A DNA stretch of 64,000 nt. It comes from Variovorax sp. CF079 (GTDB lineage Bacteria; Pseudomonadota; Gammaproteobacteria; Burkholderiales; Burkholderiaceae_C). The stretch covers positions 62,001 through 126,000 of the forward strand of contig NZ_FMZU01000022.1 in assembly GCF_900101545.1 (NCBI RefSeq), given 5' to 3'. Of the stretch, positions 34,614-43,620 are shown one piece after another. Position numbers and translations under genes: made by a program. Position 1 is the stretch's first letter, and every line of letters starts with the position of its first letter. The notes below the pieces were generated by a model. It had not been told where the DNA came from. It made no database searches and was given only the letters and a program-made list of their open reading frames with translations.

Positions 34614-35810
34614 ATGCGAGCCACCGGGCTCGAGGTGGCGGATATCTTCCGCCAGGTCGGGCCTGCCTTCCGTCAGGGTCACGCGGCTGCACTGAGCCGC
34701 GGGGAGGGCCGTGTCATGCGCGCCATCGAGACCTGTCGAACGGCTGCGCTGGGCGGTCACGTCGAGCAGTGCGATGCCTGCGGGCATCAACGCATTGCGT
34801 TCAACAGCTGCCGAAACCGGCATTGCCCCAAGTGCCAGTCGCTGGCGCGCGCGCAGTGGCTCGAAGACCGGCAGGCAAAGCTGTTGCCGGTCGAGTACTT
34901 CCACGTCGTCTTCACTGTGCCCCAGGAGATCGCAGCCATCGCCTACCAGAATAAGGCCGTGGTCTACGACATCCTGTTCCACGCTGCGGCCGAGACCTTG
35001 CGCACCATTGCCGCCGATCCGCGCCATCTGGGCGCTTCGATCGGCTTCATCTCCATCCTGCACACGTGGGGCCAGAATCTGATGCACCACCCCCATCTGC
35101 ATTGCGTAGTACCTGGGGGAGGGCTAGCACCGGACGGCCAGCGGTGGGTCGCCTGTCGGCCCGGGTTCTTCCTTCCGGTGCGGGTGCTGTCACGCCTGTT
35201 CCGGCGTCTGTTCCTGGAAAGGTTGCACCAAGCCTCCGAAGAGGGCGCGTTGCGCTTCTTCACCAGCCTTGCGCCGCTGCAGGAGCCCGCGGTTCTTGCC
35301 ACCTATCTGGCGCCCATCGCCCGGACCGAATGGGTGGTCTATTCAAAGCCGCCCTTCGGTGGCGCCCATCAAGTCCTGGAGTATCTCGGCCGATACACCC
35401 ACCGCGTGGCGATCTCGAACAACCGCTTGGTCGAGTTCACCGGCCGCACAGTGGCCTTTGCTTGGAAGGACTATCGCCACGAATCGCGTCGAAAGGTCAT
35501 GCGGCTCGAAGCAGGGGAGTTCGTGCACCGCTTCCTGCTGCATGTGCTGCCGACAGGCTTCCAGCGCATTCGGCACTATGGACTGCTGGCCAACCGCAAC
35601 CGCGACGCCCGGCTCGAACACTGTCGCGAGTTGATGGCGGCACCGGTCGTTGAGTTACCAGCGGCGCCAATCGGATATCAAGATCGATACCAGCGTCTGA
35701 CCGGTGTGTCGCTACGTGACTGTCCGCACTGTGGGCATGGTCAGATGATCCTCATCGAGTCCTTCCTGCCGGGAACCTCGGCGCGCGGTCCACCGCGGGT
35801 GAACGCATGA
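34614..35810 (+). CDS. IS91-family transposase (HUH endonuclease)
   Basis: A 398-aa rolling-circle-type transposase. The N-terminal zinc-binding region contains CDACGHQR and CRNRHCPKCQ. The HUH metal motif is seen as H158-H-P-H-L-H163, and catalytic Tyr candidates are at 257 and 261 (YLGRYTHRVAISN). Together these define the IS91/IS801 group, which moves by single-strand transfer. The reading frame is full-length without frameshift. The last part holds another CPHCGHG cysteine pair. Confidence 0.93.
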   Translation: MRATGLEVADIFRQVGPAFRQGHAAALSRGEGRVMRAIETCRTAALGGHVEQCDACGHQRIAFNSCRNRHCPKCQSLARAQWLEDRQAKLLPVEYFHVVFTVPQEIAAIAYQNKAVVYDILFHAAAETLRTIAADPRHLGASIGFISILHTWGQNLMHHPHLHCVVPGGGLAPDGQRWVACRPGFFLPVRVLSRLFRRLFLERLHQASEEGALRFFTSLAPLQEPAVLATYLAPIARTEWVVYSKPPFGGAHQVLEYLGRYTHRVAISNNRLVEFTGRTVAFAWKDYRHESRRKVMRLEAGEFVHRFLLHVLPTGFQRIRHYGLLANRNRDARLEHCRELMAAPVVELPAAPIGYQDRYQRLTGVSLRDCPHCGHGQMILIESFLPGTSARGPPRVNA

Positions 35811-36059
35811 GGCCAGCTGCGAGCGTCGTACGGGGCACTTCAGGCACCACGCCGGGCGTGTCTGGCTGGCGCTCGCTCGCCGACGCTCAAGACCTTCGAA
35901 TCGCGAGCATCTCATTGCTCACGCCAAGAGTTTGGTCATCCGCACACCGACACGGAAGCGCCAGAAGTCCGGCCGTGCAGCTTGGATCATCAGGCCGCGG
36001 ACGCGCGCCGCCGATTCAATCCCCATAGCGCAGCCGCTGCGCCGCCGGTTCAGTCCAAG

Positions 36060-36356
36060 AGGGATCTTTAGCCAACCGCCTGCGGACGAGGCGCCACGCC
36101 CTATAACGCTGGTGCGCGCCGCAGACGCTCGGCTAAAGACCTCTGCCTTTGCTCGAATGCGACATTACAACTTTGCTCCCACAGACTTGGGCAATACAAT
36201 GTGCATTATGTTAAATTAACAGGAAGGCTCAGCGTAGGAGCCCTGCCGTCGATCGCTTCCGGCGAACCGCCTGGCTGACATGGAATTTGGATGACGCTGC
36301 GCCGCTACCGGATGAAGCATCGTCTGAGCCCGTTGATCAGCAAACGAGGTCGGGCC
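36060..36356. other. Non-coding stretch between IS91-like element and retropepsin-like gene
   Basis: No convincing gene. It contains an 8-bp inverted pair CTTTAGCC (36066-36073) and GGCTAAAG (36131-36138), a copy of ATGCGACAT (36157-36165), and an AT-rich stretch (36185-36225) with promoter-like TTGGGC and CATTATGTT strings that could drive the downstream gene. Confidence 0.5.
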
Positions 36357-36980
36357 ATGTCGAAGCATTCGAAATCCAAACAGGCGCTGCGCTATCTCGG
36401 AGCACAAGCGGCGATCGCCCTCGGTGTCGTCGTCGGGTACCCGGTCGCGGCCACGGCCGCGGAGCCCATCTTCAAATGCGGCAAGACCTACACGAACGTG
36501 CCGCCCAGCGCGCGCCCTGTCCAGCAGCGGTCCGAGGGCTGCGTGCTGGTCGACAACACTGCCACTCAACCCAAGACAAAGACGACGAGCATCGCGGCCG
36601 ACGGTTCTCGGCAGATCACCGTTCCCGTCGGCCAGGACGGCCGCTTCTGGGTTCCAGGTACCGTCAATGGCTTTCCGGTGCGCTTCGTGATCGACAAGGC
36701 CGCCACAGTCAATGCCGGCGTCGCCGTCAGCGAGGACTTCGCCGCACGGGCGAACCTGATCGGCGGCTCGCCTGCGCACATGCAGACGGCTGGGGCCGTC
36801 ATGGATGCGCGCCGCATCGAGCGGGTGCCCATGACCTTCGGGCCCTTCAGCGTGCCGCAGGCCACCGTGGTCGTGGGCTCACTCGGACGCAAATCGACGG
36901 ACGCCCTCCTCGGCCAGGAACTGCTGTCGCTTTTCGACGTCACTGCAAACGACCGTGAACTGACGATCGTGGGCAGATAG
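36357..36980 (+). CDS. Secreted retropepsin-like aspartic protease-fold protein with altered active site
   Basis: A 207-aa protein with a signal peptide (residues about 1-34, ending near AATAAE). The C-terminal ~110 residues resemble the clan AA retropepsin-like family: FWVPGTVNGFPVRFVID, then VAVSEDFAARANL, and a closing ALLGQELLSLFDVTANDRELTI. The expected Asp-Thr/Ser-Gly active site is Asp113-Lys-Ala-Ala here, so catalysis is doubtful. The ATG at 36357 is preferred over in-frame ATGs at 36291 and 36312 because it follows ACGAGG and begins the signal peptide. Adjacent to an IS element and gene-poor DNA, so probably accessory. Confidence 0.72.
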   Translation: MSKHSKSKQALRYLGAQAAIALGVVVGYPVAATAAEPIFKCGKTYTNVPPSARPVQQRSEGCVLVDNTATQPKTKTTSIAADGSRQITVPVGQDGRFWVPGTVNGFPVRFVIDKAATVNAGVAVSEDFAARANLIGGSPAHMQTAGAVMDARRIERVPMTFGPFSVPQATVVVGSLGRKSTDALLGQELLSLFDVTANDRELTIVGR

Positions 36981-37506
36981 GCTGAACACGCGCTCAGCGC
37001 CGTCGAGCCGCGACAGAGTTCAGCGCGTGACGCGAATGCGCGCCGCCTGTCTTCCGATGACTTGGCAGGGGACCAACTATTTTTGTGAGAAATTTGCAAA
37101 GCCGACTTGTGGCTAAGTGAGTTCTTCATCTATCCCAGGGGACACGAATTTCACTGCGAAAGTTGTCCACCGAACATGTGGGCAACTCTGTGGGAAACGT
37201 CGTCTGCCACCCGGTTTGGCGTTGTACGACGAGCGCTTCGCACCCGTGCCTCCAAAAACAAGCATTCGTAGCTCCAGGGCCACCGGGCCTTTCGACGGCC
37301 TCCAGCTTTTTGCGATTCGCACATTGTTCGAAAACCCGGCGAGCGCGTGGCACACAGTGTCATGACGGCGGCGCAGGACCGGCTCCGGCGAGCCGGCGAA
37401 CGGCTGGCATGAATTGTGATTACCGAAGTACTACGCCGGTCACCCAGGCCGGTGTCGTACGTTGTGATCGGATTCACCTGAGACCTCTACAGGGAGACTG
37501 GAAAAC
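36981..37506. other. Gene-poor 526-bp stretch
   Basis: No gene is supported. Short open frames on both strands have no recognisable domain, composition or ribosome site. Base composition is more AT-rich than the rest around 37075-37150. A GGGAGA ribosome site at the right end serves the small gene that follows. The stretch may be a decayed insertion next to the IS91-like element. Confidence 0.5.
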
Positions 37507-37773
37507 ATGGCATACATCGATCGTGTATCGGCGGCGCAAGCGCACGCGGGCGAGAGCAGCGAAGCGAGACATTCCGACCAGACCACAGGCCCGCGCTACG
37601 AATTGCGTTTTCGATCCCTGTTTCGGGAAGGCCGGGGCTGGGCCTTCCCCTGCGATGCGGCAGGTCACGTCGACATGGATTCCATGAGCGAGCGGGCGCG
37701 CAACAACTACATGTTCGCACGAGCGCTCATCGGGATCGACGTCGCCCCGCCCTGCGTCCAAGCGGCGCATTGA
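37507..37773 (+). CDS. Small conserved Burkholderiales-type protein, function unknown
   Basis: An 88-aa soluble protein with an ATG preceded by AGGGAGA. The core YELRFRSLFREGRGWAFPCD, followed by GHVDMDSMSERARNNYMFARALIG, has the conserved look of a small uncharacterised family I have seen in beta-proteobacterial genomes. The stop is three bases from the convergent aldolase stop. No partner or function can be inferred. Confidence 0.7.
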   Translation: MAYIDRVSAAQAHAGESSEARHSDQTTGPRYELRFRSLFREGRGWAFPCDAAGHVDMDSMSERARNNYMFARALIGIDVAPPCVQAAH

Positions 37774-37776
37774 GCT

Positions 37777-38799
37777 TCAGCGCTCCGCCAGTGCCGCTGG
37801 CTTGATTCTGCCCGCCATACCGGCGCTGCCGAAGGCCTGGAAGCGATCGACGCAGAGATTGCGTGCGGCGGCGGTGGCGTCCTTCAGGAATTTCCGCGGG
37901 TCGAACTCGCTGCGATCGCGCCCCATGGCACGGCGCATGGCGCCGGTCATGGCCAGCCGGATGTCGGTGTCGATGTTGATCTTGCGCACGCCGTGGCGGA
38001 TGCCCTCCTGGATCTCCTCGACCGGCACGCCATAGGTCTCCTTGATCTCGCCGCCGAATTCGCGAATGACCGCCAGCCATTCCTGCGGCACCGACGAGGA
38101 GCCGTGCATCACCAGGTGCGTCTGCGGAATGCGCGCATGGATGTCCTTGATGCGGTCGATCGCCAGGATGTCGCCGGTCGGCTTGCGGCTGAACTTGTAG
38201 GCGCCGTGCGAGGTGCCGATGGCGATCGCGAGGGCATCGACGCCGGTCCTGGCCACGAAGTCCGCCGCCTGCTGCGGGTCGGTCAGCAGCTGGTCGTGCG
38301 AGAGCACGCCGTCGGCGCCGCTGCCGTCTTCCTCGCCGGCCATGCCGGACTCCAGCGATCCGAGGCAACCCAGTTCGCCCTCGACCGAGACGCCGACCGC
38401 ATGCGCCATTTCCACCACCCTGCGCGTCACGCCGACGTTGTAGTCGTAGCTGGCCGGGGTCTTGGCGTCTTCCATCAGCGAACCATCCATCATGACGCTG
38501 GTGAAGCCCGAGCGGATGGCCTGCATGCACATCGACGGACTGGCGCCGTGGTCCTGGTGCATCACGACGGGAATCTCAGGGTACATCTCCACGGCGGCCT
38601 CGACCATCTTGCGCAGAAAGGGCTCGCCGGCGTACTTGCGGGCGCCGGCCGAGGCTTGCAGGATGACCGGGCTGTCGGTCTTCCTGGCCGCCTGCATGAT
38701 GGCCTGGATCTGCTCCAGGTTGTTGACATTGAAGGCCGGAACGCCGTACTGATGCTCAGCAGCGTGGTCCAGCAGTTGGCGCAGTGAAATCATGGCCAT
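37777..38799 (-). CDS. cbbA: Class II fructose-bisphosphate aldolase (Calvin cycle)
   Basis: A 340-aa zinc aldolase of the Calvin-cycle Fba/CbbA type, condensing dihydroxyacetone phosphate with glyceraldehyde-3-phosphate or erythrose-4-phosphate. Motifs are VVMHQDHGASPSMC (metal His), VEGELGCLGSLE, LVMHGSSSVPQEW and KINIDTDIRLAMTGA. The start at 38799 follows CAGGAGCC. It is the last gene of the cbb operon, 62 bases after transketolase. Confidence 0.95.
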   Translation of the reverse strand: MAMISLRQLLDHAAEHQYGVPAFNVNNLEQIQAIMQAARKTDSPVILQASAGARKYAGEPFLRKMVEAAVEMYPEIPVVMHQDHGASPSMCMQAIRSGFTSVMMDGSLMEDAKTPASYDYNVGVTRRVVEMAHAVGVSVEGELGCLGSLESGMAGEEDGSGADGVLSHDQLLTDPQQAADFVARTGVDALAIAIGTSHGAYKFSRKPTGDILAIDRIKDIHARIPQTHLVMHGSSSVPQEWLAVIREFGGEIKETYGVPVEEIQEGIRHGVRKINIDTDIRLAMTGAMRRAMGRDRSEFDPRKFLKDATAAARNLCVDRFQAFGSAGMAGRIKPAALAER

Positions 38800-38861
38800 G
38801 GCAGGCTCCTGTGGAAGTGGGATGGGAATGGGAACGAAGCGTCAACGCGGGGTGTAGCGCC

Positions 38862-40898
38862 TCATGCGGTCTCCCTCACGCCGGCATGCGAGACGCTCGC
38901 CAGCAGGCGCCGGGCACGCTCGGCCACCGCCTCGGCAGTAATTCCGAACAGCCTGAAAAGCTCGCCGGCCGGTGCCGACTCGCCGAAGCGGTCGAGCCCG
39001 ACCACGTCGCCGTGCTCGCCGACGAACTTCCACCACAGGCCGGTGCTGCCGGCCTCCACTGCCAGCCGCGGCAGGTGGCGCGGAATCACCGCGTGGCGCC
39101 AGTCCGCATGCTGGCGCTCGAACACATCCATGCACGGCACCGAAACCACGCGGGCCGCAATGCCCTCCTTGTCCAGCAAGGCCGCGGCCGCCAGTGCGAC
39201 CGCGACCTCCGAGCCGCTCGCCAGCAGGGCCACGCGCTCCGCTTCCGGACGCCACAGGATGTAAGCGCCCCGCGCGATGGATTCGACGCGCTCGCCGCCG
39301 CCGGCATGCGGCAAGGCCTGACGCGTCAGCAGCAGACAGCTCGGCCCGTCCATGCGGCGCAATGCCTGCCGCCAGGCCACGGCCGTTTCGGTGGCGTCGG
39401 CAGGACGCCAGACATCCACATCCGGGATCAGGCGCAAGCTCGAGGCATGCTCGACCGGTTGGTGCGTCGGGCCATCCTCGCCGAGCCCGATCGAGTCGTG
39501 CGTGAAGACGTAGATGACCGGCAGCTTCATCAGCGCCGACATGCGCACGCCGTTGCGCGCGTAGTCGGAGAAGGTCAGGAAGGTACCGCCGAAGGGCCGC
39601 AAGCCGCCGTGCAGCGCTAGCCCGTTCATGATCGCCGCCATGCCGAACTCGCGCACGCCGTAGTGCACGTGATTGCCCGTGCCCGCACCCTTGAGCGCGC
39701 GGTGCCCTTTCCAGTCGGTCAGGTTCGAGCCGGTGAGGTCGGCCGAACCGCCGATCAGTTCCGGCATCGCCGGCCCGAGCTCGTCGAGCACCTGCTGCGA
39801 GGCCTTGCGGGTGGCGACGGCCGCCTGCCGCTGCTGCGCAGCCGCTGCCGCCGAGGCCAGCGCTGCCTCGACCTGCGCAGTGAGCGGTGCGTCGGCGCGA
39901 TGGCGACGCAGCAGCTCGCGCGCGAGCGCCGGATATTCCTGCGCATAGGCGGCGAAGCGCGCCTGCCACGCCGCGTGCAGCGCGGCGCCCGACTCGCGCG
40001 CCGACCACGCCTCTGCAACATCCGGCGGCAGCTCGAAGGGCGGCGCACTCCAGCCCAGCGCCTGCCGCGTGAGGGCGACCTCGGCTTCCCCCAGTGCCTC
40101 GCCGTGCGCCTTCGCGCTACCCGCTCGATTCGGCGAGCCCTGGCCGATGCGCGTCTTGCAGCACACCAGCACCGGCCGGTCCGCGGCCGCGGCCTTGGCG
40201 ATGGCCGCGTCGAGGGCCGCCGCGTCATGGCCGTCGACATCGCGCAGCACGGTCCAGCCGTAGGCTTCGAAGCGGCCCGGCGTGTCGTCGCTGAACCAGC
40301 CGCAGACCTCACCGTCGATGGAAATGCCGTTGTCGTCGTAGAAGGCCACGAGCTTGTTCAAGCGCCAGGTGCCCGCCAGCGAACAGGCCTCGTGGCTGAT
40401 GCCTTCCATCAGGCAGCCGTCGCCGAGGAACACATAGGTGCGATGGTCGATCACCGCATGGCCGGGACGGTTGAACTCCTCGGCCAGCAACTTCTCCGCC
40501 AGCGCCATGCCGACCGCATTGCCGATGCCCTGCCCCAATGGCCCCGTGGTGGTCTCGACCCCGGGCGTGACGCCGACCTCGGGATGCCCGGGCGTGCGCG
40601 AATGCAGTTGGCGAAAGCGCCGGAGTTCCTCCATCGGCAGCGCGTAGCCGCTCAGGTGCAGGAGCGCATACAGCAGCATCGAGCCGTGCCCGTTGGAGAC
40701 GACGAAGCGATCGCGGTCGATCCACCGCGGATGGGCCGGGTCGTGCCGCAGGCGATGCCGCCACAAGGCCTCGGCGATGTCGGCCATGCCCATCGGCATG
40801 CCTGGATGGCCCGAGTTGGCGGCCTGCACCGCGTCCATGGCCAGCGCCCGGATGGCGTTGGCGCACTGCGTGCGCAAGGCAAGGATTTCAGTTGTCAT
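38862..40898 (-). CDS. cbbT: Transketolase (Calvin cycle)
   Basis: A 678-aa thiamine-diphosphate enzyme that rearranges sugar phosphates to regenerate ribulose-5-phosphate. The TPP motif is FLGDGCLMEGISHEACSLAG with YDDNGISIDG. N-terminal ANSGHPGMPMGMADI and the pyrimidine-domain HDSIGLGEDGPTHQPVEH are conserved. The ATG at 40898 is chosen over an in-frame codon seven residues upstream because of an AGGA about nine bases before it. Lies between cbbP and cbbA on the minus strand. Confidence 0.95.
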   Translation of the reverse strand: MTTEILALRTQCANAIRALAMDAVQAANSGHPGMPMGMADIAEALWRHRLRHDPAHPRWIDRDRFVVSNGHGSMLLYALLHLSGYALPMEELRRFRQLHSRTPGHPEVGVTPGVETTTGPLGQGIGNAVGMALAEKLLAEEFNRPGHAVIDHRTYVFLGDGCLMEGISHEACSLAGTWRLNKLVAFYDDNGISIDGEVCGWFSDDTPGRFEAYGWTVLRDVDGHDAAALDAAIAKAAAADRPVLVCCKTRIGQGSPNRAGSAKAHGEALGEAEVALTRQALGWSAPPFELPPDVAEAWSARESGAALHAAWQARFAAYAQEYPALARELLRRHRADAPLTAQVEAALASAAAAAQQRQAAVATRKASQQVLDELGPAMPELIGGSADLTGSNLTDWKGHRALKGAGTGNHVHYGVREFGMAAIMNGLALHGGLRPFGGTFLTFSDYARNGVRMSALMKLPVIYVFTHDSIGLGEDGPTHQPVEHASSLRLIPDVDVWRPADATETAVAWRQALRRMDGPSCLLLTRQALPHAGGGERVESIARGAYILWRPEAERVALLASGSEVAVALAAAALLDKEGIAARVVSVPCMDVFERQHADWRHAVIPRHLPRLAVEAGSTGLWWKFVGEHGDVVGLDRFGESAPAGELFRLFGITAEAVAERARRLLASVSHAGVRETA

Positions 40899-40908
40899 GA
40901 CGAAGTTC

Positions 40909-41787
40909 CTAGATGGCATACGCTTTCTTGCGGCGCTCCATGAGGCGCAGGATCATCGGCGTGAAGATCAGCTGCATGGCCAGTTCCATCTTTCCGCCCG
41001 GCACCACCAGCGTGTTGGCGCGCGACATGAAGGAGTCGTGCAGCATGCTCAGCAGATAGGGAAAGTCGAAGCCCGTCGGGTTGGCGAAGCGGATCACCAC
41101 CAGGCTTTCGTCCGGGCTCGGGATGGTGCGCGCGATGAACGGATCGGAGGTGTCGACCACCGGCACCCGCTGGAAATTGATGTGGGTGCGCGTGAACTGC
41201 GGGCAGATGTAGTGCACGTACTCGTGCATGCGGCGCAGGATCACGTCGGTCACGGCCTCGGTGGAGTAGCCGCGGGTGCTCTTGTCGCGGTGCAGTTTCT
41301 GGATCCACTCGAGGTTGATCACCGGCACCACGCCGATCAGCAGGTCGACATGGCGCGCGATGTCGACCTTGGCCGTCGTCACGCCGCCATGCAGGCCTTC
41401 GTAGAACAGCAGTTCGCTCGCCGGCAGCGTTTCCCACGGCGTGAAGGTACCGGGCTCCTGCTCGTAGGGCGCCGCCTCGTGCTCGTCATGCAGATACTTC
41501 CGGCTGCGGCCGACGCCCGCTTCGCCGTAGTCGCGAAACAGCGCTTCGAGCTCGGCGAACAGGTTGGCATCCTCGCCGAAATGGCTGAAGTTCCGGTTGC
41601 CGGCGGCCTCCTCCTCGGTCATTGCCGCTTTCATGGCGTTGCGGTCGTAGCGGTGAAAGCTGTCGCCCTCGACGATCGCTGCCTTGACGCTCTCGCGGCG
41701 GAAGATGTTCTCGAAGGTTCGGGTGACGGAAGTGGTGCCGGCGCCGGAGGAGCCGGTGATGGCAACGATCGGATATTTGGCTGACAT
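40909..41787 (-). CDS. cbbP: Phosphoribulokinase
   Basis: A 292-aa bacterial-type PRK that makes ribulose-1,5-bisphosphate. The P-loop is AITGSSGAGTTSV, followed by VEGDSFHRYDR, LPASELLFYEGLHGGV and the C-terminal PGGKMELAMQLIFTPM. Length fits the octameric proteobacterial class, which is usually activated by NADH. Presence of PRK with Rubisco establishes a functional Calvin cycle. Confidence 0.96.
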   Translation of the reverse strand: MSAKYPIVAITGSSGAGTTSVTRTFENIFRRESVKAAIVEGDSFHRYDRNAMKAAMTEEEAAGNRNFSHFGEDANLFAELEALFRDYGEAGVGRSRKYLHDEHEAAPYEQEPGTFTPWETLPASELLFYEGLHGGVTTAKVDIARHVDLLIGVVPVINLEWIQKLHRDKSTRGYSTEAVTDVILRRMHEYVHYICPQFTRTHINFQRVPVVDTSDPFIARTIPSPDESLVVIRFANPTGFDFPYLLSMLHDSFMSRANTLVVPGGKMELAMQLIFTPMILRLMERRKKAYAI

Positions 41788-41820
41788 GGTGGCCTCGGGA
41801 ATGAAGAATTCGTGCCTGGT

Positions 41821-42894
41821 TCAGGCCGCGGTCGCGAACAAGCCACGCTTGCCGAACAGCGGCGCCTGGTAGGTGTCCTGCGGCTCCTCGGCGTGGTACG
41901 CCTCCACGCGCGCGACCTCTTCGGACGAGCCGAAGACCAGGCCGATGCGCTGGTGGATCGCCTCGGGCTCGACCGTCATCAGGCGCCGGCGGCCGGTGCT
42001 GGCCATGCCGCCGGCCTGCTCGATCAGGAAGGAGATCGGATTGGCCTCGTAGAGCAGGCGCAAGCGCCCCGCCCGGCCCGCCTCCTTGCTGTCGCGCGGG
42101 TACATGAACACGCCGCCGCGCATCAGGATGCGGTGCGTCTCGGCCACCAGAGAGGCGATCCAGCGCATGTTGAAGTCGATGCCGCGCGGGCCTTCCCGGC
42201 CGGCCAGGCATTCGTCGACATAGCGCTTCACCGCCGGCTCCCAGAAACGGCTGTTCGACGCGTTGATCGCAAACTCGCTGGTCCGCGCAGGAATGCGCAG
42301 GTTCGGATGGCTCAGCACCCATTCGCCCAATTGCGGATCGAGCGTGAAGGCATGCGTGCCGTTGCCCAGCGTCAGCACCAGCATCGTCGAAGGGCCGTAG
42401 ATCGCATAGCCGGCGCCGACCTGCTGCGTGCCGGGCTGCAGAAAGTCCTCCGGCCTGGCGTCGCGCTCGGGCGTCGGCGCGCGCAGGATCGAGAAGATGC
42501 TGCCCACCGCCACGTTGACGTCGATGTTGGATGAGCCGTCCAGCGGGTCGAACAGCAGCAGGTACTTGCCGCGCGGATCCTGCTGCGGCGGCACGTAGGG
42601 CGCCTCCATCTCCTCGGACACCATGCCCGCCACGTGGCCGCCCCACTCGTTGGCGCGCAGGAACATGTCGTTGCTCAGCACGTCGAGCGTCTTCTGTTCC
42701 TCGCCCTGCACGTTGTGGCTGCTGGCGCTGCCGAGCATGTCCGCGAGCGCGCCCAGCGCCACCTTTCGCGATATCGCCTTGCAGGCGAGCGAAACGTCCG
42801 TGATGACGGCATTGAGCGCCCCCGTGGCGCCTGGATGGCGGCGGCGTTCCTCGATGATGTACTGGGTCAGCGTGGCCTTGCCTGCGATTGGCAT
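41821..42894 (-). CDS. cbbF: Class I fructose-1,6-bisphosphatase
   Basis: A 357-aa phosphatase. The metal-binding LLFDPLDGSSNIDVNVAVGSIFSI, YGPSTMLVLTLG and the C-terminal FLIEQAGGMASTGRRRLM identify the class I FBPase; it may also act on sedoheptulose bisphosphate as in other cbb operons. It is 33 bases upstream of cbbP. Length is typical. Confidence 0.95.
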   Translation of the reverse strand: MPIAGKATLTQYIIEERRRHPGATGALNAVITDVSLACKAISRKVALGALADMLGSASSHNVQGEEQKTLDVLSNDMFLRANEWGGHVAGMVSEEMEAPYVPPQQDPRGKYLLLFDPLDGSSNIDVNVAVGSIFSILRAPTPERDARPEDFLQPGTQQVGAGYAIYGPSTMLVLTLGNGTHAFTLDPQLGEWVLSHPNLRIPARTSEFAINASNSRFWEPAVKRYVDECLAGREGPRGIDFNMRWIASLVAETHRILMRGGVFMYPRDSKEAGRAGRLRLLYEANPISFLIEQAGGMASTGRRRLMTVEPEAIHQRIGLVFGSSEEVARVEAYHAEEPQDTYQAPLFGKRGLFATAA

Positions 42895-42909
42895 GTCGAT
42901 CTCCTGGTT

Positions 42910-43620
42910 CTAGTCATTCGTCGTTTCTTCTTCGCTGCGCATGGCGCGCGACGCGAGTGCGTTCAGCAGCAGTTGCTGCGGCGTCGCCAGGCGCCACGCC
43001 GGCACCGATGCGGTCCCGACCGCGCGCCCGCCGTAGCCCCATGCGACCAGGGCGGCCGGACATCCGGCGGCCTTCGCGGCGAGCAGGTCGGGCGGCCCGT
43101 CGCCGACCATCAGCAGGCGCGCAGGCGCCACCCCCAGCCGATGCGCCGCGGCCAGCAGCAGGTAGGGCGCAGGCTTGCGCTGGGCTTGCGCATCGGCGCC
43201 GTAGACCCCGGTCAGAAAAGGCAGCAGTCCGGCCGCATCCAGCACGGCGCGTGCCAACCGCGTCGGCTTGTTGGTGACCACCACCATCGGCAGCGTCCGG
43301 GCCAGGCCGGCGACCAGCTCGGCGATGCCGTGGAAGACGCTGCCCGATCGCAGAGGCGCCGCCAGCGTGTGCGCATCGAAGGCCTTGCGCAGCCGGGCCT
43401 GCAGCGCTTCGTCGGCGTCGATGCCGTGCCAGCACAAGGCGTGCGCGATCAGCGCGTCGGGCCCGTCGCCGATCCATGCGCGCACGGTGTCCAGCTCGAA
43501 GCCCTCCAGGTCCGCCTCTTCGAGCGCGGCATTCAAGGCATGCCGGATGTCCGGCGCGCTGTCGACCAGCGTGCCGTCGAGGTCGAAGGCGATGGCGTCG
43601 ATGGCGCGCAGATCCTTCAT
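42910..43620 (-). CDS. cbbZ: Phosphoglycolate phosphatase
   Basis: A 236-aa HAD-superfamily phosphatase that removes 2-phosphoglycolate formed by Rubisco oxygenation. HAD motifs: I AIAFDLDGTLVDS, II VVTNKP, III Lys in AQRKPAPYLL, IV MVGDGPPDLLAAKAAG; an alpha-helical cap lies between I and II. The ATG at 43620 overlaps the epimerase stop. The Gph/CbbZ assignment is supported by context. Confidence 0.9.
   Translation of the reverse strand: MKDLRAIDAIAFDLDGTLVDSAPDIRHALNAALEEADLEGFELDTVRAWIGDGPDALIAHALCWHGIDADEALQARLRKAFDAHTLAAPLRSGSVFHGIAELVAGLARTLPMVVVTNKPTRLARAVLDAAGLLPFLTGVYGADAQAQRKPAPYLLLAAAHRLGVAPARLLMVGDGPPDLLAAKAAGCPAALVAWGYGGRAVGTASVPAWRLATPQQLLLNALASRAMRSEEETTND

Larger units (their letters stand above)
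33584..36059 (+). mobile_element. IS91-like insertion element with tyrosine recombinase and HUH transposase
   Basis: The segment is bounded by inverted ends that match at 13 of 14 positions: CTTGGACTAAACCG at 33584-33597 and its inverse at 36046-36059. It carries two plus-strand genes, a tyrosine recombinase and a Y-transposase of the IS91/IS1294 type. IS91 elements classically lack inverted ends, so these borders are a proposal based on the sequence match. A 9-bp string ATGCGACAT is repeated just outside (33570-33578 and 36157-36165). Both genes look intact, so the element may be active. Confidence 0.7.

Noticed and set aside
36060..36165. Integron attC-like site suggested by the inverted pair CTTTAGCC/GGCTAAAG near a tyrosine recombinase
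   Set aside because: The core sites and symmetry of attC are not present, and the recombinase belongs to the IS91-associated type, not IntI.
37117..37365. An 82-codon plus-strand frame in the gene-poor stretch
   Set aside because: No ribosome site, no domain, and overlapping frames of equal length on the other strand, so nothing favours it as a gene.
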